From Methanomassiliicoccaceae archaeon (GTDB taxonomy: Archaea; Thermoplasmatota; Thermoplasmata; Methanomassiliicoccales; Methanomethylophilaceae), in assembly GCA_016284295.1 (NCBI GenBank), contig JAEEOP010000035.1:1-36279 (forward strand): 36,279 nt of DNA, in the 5' to 3' direction. Made by a program: the position numbers and the translations under genes. Within the stretch, counting starts at the first letter, position 1; every line of letters begins with the position of its first letter. Positions 33,813-36,279 of this stretch are shown here, piece by piece. Below the pieces are notes generated by a model. It did no database searches, was not told the DNA's origin, and saw only the letters and a list, made by a program, of their open reading frames with translations.

Positions 33813-35813
33813 ATGATCGCAGAATACACGTGGCTCGTACCCTTCATACCCATGATGTGCTTCCTTATCATAGGAATCATCGGAAGGAAGACTCCCGAGA
33901 AGGGAGGATACATCGCGATCGCAGGTGCACTGTGCTCGTTCCTGATCGCCGTCGCGATCTCATACGAGTATCTCACAAGCGACGCATTCGCGGCCGGACA
34001 GCCCATCACCGAGTCCATCAGGTGGTTCTCCATCGGAGACTACACGATGAACCTCGGATACTACGTCGATGGACTGACCTGCGCCATGATGCTGTTCTCG
34101 TCCTTCATCTCGACGCTGATCTTCATCTACTCCCTCGGCTACATGCACGACCAGGGAGAGAGGAAGAACAGGTACTACGCCGAGGTCTCGCTGTTCCTTA
34201 CCGGAATGCTCGGACTGATCGTTTCAAGCAACTTCCTGGAGCTCTTCATCTTCTGGGAGGTAATGGGACTCTGTTCCTACCTGCTCATCGGATTCTGGTC
34301 CTTCAGGCACCACGACGGTGACGCGGCATCCGCCAACGCGGCATCCGCTGCGAAGAAGGCGTTCCTCGTCACACGTATGGGAGACGTCTGCCTCATGGGT
34401 GGACTCTTCATATTCCTCAACCTGTTCCACACGCTCGACTATGCGGACATGTTCGCGAACGCCGGAGCCATCGCAGCGGCCAACCCCGAGCTCCTGACCC
34501 TCGGTCTCCTCCTGATGTTCGGAGGAGTCATCGGTAAGAGCGCTCAGTTCCCCCTGCACGACTGGCTTCCCGATGCGATGGCAGGTCCTACGACTGTATC
34601 GTCTCTGATCCACGCCGCGACCATGGTCAAGGCAGGAGTGTACCTTGTCGCAAGGGCATTCCCCATCTACGTCATGGACGCGAACGTCATGCTGTTCGTC
34701 GCCATCATCGGAGGAATCACCGCATTCATCGCGGCCACCATGGCTCTCAATAACATGAACATCAAGAAGGTCCTCGCTTACTCCACCGTCTCTCAGCTCG
34801 GATACATGATCCTGGCCCTCGGAGCCGGCGGATACCTCTGGGCACTCGGCTATCACGAGCTCGGTGCACTCGGATTCTTCGCGGGATGCTTCCACATGAT
34901 CAACCACGCCTTCTTCAAGGCACTCCTGTTCATGGGATCCGGATCCGTCATCCACGGAACCGGAACGGAGGACATGAGGCTCATGGGCGGACTCTTCAGC
35001 AAGATGAAGATCACGGCCATCACCATGCTCTTCGGATGTCTCTCCATCGCAGGAATACCCATCTTCAGTGGATTCTGGTCCAAGGATCTCGTCATCGATG
35101 TCGCCATGGCGGCCTTCAACAACGGCACCGGCGATGCGGCGACCTGGTTCATAATCCTCTGGATCCTGGCAGTCATCACTGCCTTCATGACCGCGTTCTA
35201 CATGTTCCGCATGTGGTTCATGACATTCATGGGCGAACCCCGCGAGAACGCACAGCACTGCCACGGCGAGTCCCCCAAGACCATGACCATGCCTCTTGTG
35301 ATCCTCGCGGTCTTCGCACTCATCAGCGGACTCTTCATGTTCTTCGGACTCGGAGACATGCTCGCCTTCCAGGGCGTCGCAATCGATGGTGTCGAACACG
35401 GTATCGAGCTGTTCAGCAACCCCTACACCTACCTGACCCTCGCCCTTGCGGCGATCGGTATCGGAATCGCATACCTCATGTATGTGAAGAAGTCGATCAA
35501 CCCCGGAAAGTTCAACAAGGATGGACAGTCCTGGCTCTACAACGCTCTCACGAAGAGATGGTGGTTCCCCGACCTGTACAACCAGATCTCATGGAAACTG
35601 GGATACGGTGTCGCGAAGGGAGTCAACTATGTGGACAGGCAGATCGTCGACGGAACCGTCAACGGTCTCTCCAGCGCCGTCGTCGGCGGAGGAGATGTCC
35701 TGAGCAAGGTGCAGACCGGACACGTGCAGGATTACTCCTCGATCGTGCTCCTCGGAGTGTCTGTGCTTTCGGTGCTCTTCCTTATTGTCGCATTCGCACT
35801 GGGAGGTCTCTGA
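33813..35813 (+). CDS. fpoL: Fpo complex proton-pumping subunit FpoL (NuoL type)
   Basis: A 666-residue antiporter-like subunit with about 16 helices, the most distal pump module of complex I relatives. Motifs include IFWEVMGLCSYLLIGFW (conserved Glu), FPLHDWLPDAMAGPTTVSSLIHAATMVKAG-like residues with the Lys, and HMINHAFFKALLFMGSGSVIH. The C-terminal part contains the amphipathic lateral helix region and a final anchoring helix. It starts one base after fpoK and ends in TGA one base before fpoM. Confidence 0.96.
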   Translation: MIAEYTWLVPFIPMMCFLIIGIIGRKTPEKGGYIAIAGALCSFLIAVAISYEYLTSDAFAAGQPITESIRWFSIGDYTMNLGYYVDGLTCAMMLFSSFISTLIFIYSLGYMHDQGERKNRYYAEVSLFLTGMLGLIVSSNFLELFIFWEVMGLCSYLLIGFWSFRHHDGDAASANAASAAKKAFLVTRMGDVCLMGGLFIFLNLFHTLDYADMFANAGAIAAANPELLTLGLLLMFGGVIGKSAQFPLHDWLPDAMAGPTTVSSLIHAATMVKAGVYLVARAFPIYVMDANVMLFVAIIGGITAFIAATMALNNMNIKKVLAYSTVSQLGYMILALGAGGYLWALGYHELGALGFFAGCFHMINHAFFKALLFMGSGSVIHGTGTEDMRLMGGLFSKMKITAITMLFGCLSIAGIPIFSGFWSKDLVIDVAMAAFNNGTGDAATWFIILWILAVITAFMTAFYMFRMWFMTFMGEPRENAQHCHGESPKTMTMPLVILAVFALISGLFMFFGLGDMLAFQGVAIDGVEHGIELFSNPYTYLTLALAAIGIGIAYLMYVKKSINPGKFNKDGQSWLYNALTKRWWFPDLYNQISWKLGYGVAKGVNYVDRQIVDGTVNGLSSAVVGGGDVLSKVQTGHVQDYSSIVLLGVSVLSVLFLIVAFALGGL

Positions 35814-35814
35814 T

Positions 35815-36279
35815 ATGAGTATGATACTTTCAAGTCTGATCTTGATCCCGCTGATCGGAGCCATATTAGCGCTTCTGATGGGTGGACCGAGGGAGAAGTA
35901 CTCGAAGTACGTCGCAATCGCCTTCTCGGCAGTGACGCTCGTCATCTCTCTGTTGATCCTCCTCGGAATGTTCGGCGAATTCGGAACGCTCAGCGAGAGC
36001 TTCGAGTGGATCCACAACTCCTCGTTCATCATGAACTACGCTCTGGCCATCGACGGTCTCAGCGTCCTGATGGTCTTCCTGACGGCGCTACTCGTCCTGC
36101 TGGTCAACGTGTTCTCGCTCGATGAGCACAGGGAGAATAACAACTACTTCTACGCACTGATCATGGCGATGGAAGTCGGTCTGATGGGTGTCTACACCGC
36201 AGCTGACTACTTCCTGTTCTACATCATGTGGGAGGTCACCCTCATCCCGATGTACTTCATGATCTCATGGTACGGAGGA
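35815..36279 (+). CDS. fpoM: Fpo complex proton-pumping subunit FpoM, N-terminal part (cut by right edge)
   Basis: The first 155 residues of a NuoM-type antiporter-like subunit. Several membrane helices are visible, with the family motif FLFYIMWEVTLIPMYFMISWYGG-like residues near the edge containing the conserved Glu. The start ATG follows the fpoL stop by one base. The remaining two thirds, and probably fpoN, lie beyond the window. Confidence 0.94.
   Translation, partial: MSMILSSLILIPLIGAILALLMGGPREKYSKYVAIAFSAVTLVISLLILLGMFGEFGTLSESFEWIHNSSFIMNYALAIDGLSVLMVFLTALLVLLVNVFSLDEHRENNNYFYALIMAMEVGLMGVYTAADYFLFYIMWEVTLIPMYFMISWYGG

Overview
The window is an archaeal chromosome segment, most likely from a Methanomassiliicoccales methanogen (methylotrophic Thermoplasmatota), and possibly the gut-associated Methanomethylophilaceae branch. 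Four things support this. There is an F420H2-dehydrogenase-like (Fpo) operon and a methanogenesis marker 11 gene. There is archaeal information machinery (TFS, PCNA, Taw2, KptA, a beta-CASP RNase, geranylgeranyl reductase). PurH and FolD indicate folate-based C1 chemistry. Finally, TAG is used unusually: of 37 gene ends visible here, 33 are TGA, 4 are TAA and none is TAG, while three consecutive genes carry one in-frame TAG each. No tRNA, rRNA, CRISPR array or insertion sequence was seen.

Layout. 1-925: 3' part of a glutamate dehydrogenase gene. 926-1640: a 700-nt gap with several inverted repeats and a candidate structured RNA. 1641-4762: purH, a small zinc-finger protein gene and a beta-CASP RNase gene. 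5061-7145: an unusual membrane protein with a long Glu/Pro-rich tether and a C-terminal domain resembling a degenerate DUF559/Vsr fold. 7314-12976: a tight operon with transcription factor S, PCNA, split transketolase, transaldolase, geranylgeranyl reductase and Taw2, linking information processing with non-oxidative pentose metabolism. 12945-14450: an unrecognised Cys-rich protein on the minus strand. 14602-17124: three TAG-containing genes (a short RNase III, a MATE exporter and an unknown protein). 17376-22406: ribose-1,5-bisphosphate isomerase, form III RuBisCO and AMP phosphorylase (the complete AMP/nucleoside salvage route to 3-phosphoglycerate), followed by a polysaccharide deacetylase-like protein and a GNAT protein. 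22462-27497: folD, kptA, marker 11, a cis-prenyltransferase and a B12-binding radical SAM protein. 27500-28306: proC on the minus strand. 28420-36279: fpoA-B-C-D-H-I-J-J2-K-L and the start of fpoM, running off the right edge.

The most interesting signals are (a) the three adjacent genes with internal TAG, best explained by pyrrolysine insertion; in the RNase III the TAG lies just before the catalytic signature, so termination there would leave no active site; (b) an FpoI subunit with four [4Fe-4S] motifs instead of the usual two, which may matter for a complex thought to work without FpoF; (c) the 694-residue membrane protein with a tethered nuclease-like domain; and (d) a candidate ncRNA in the 926-1640 gap. 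All functional calls rest on reading motifs by eye; no database search was run.
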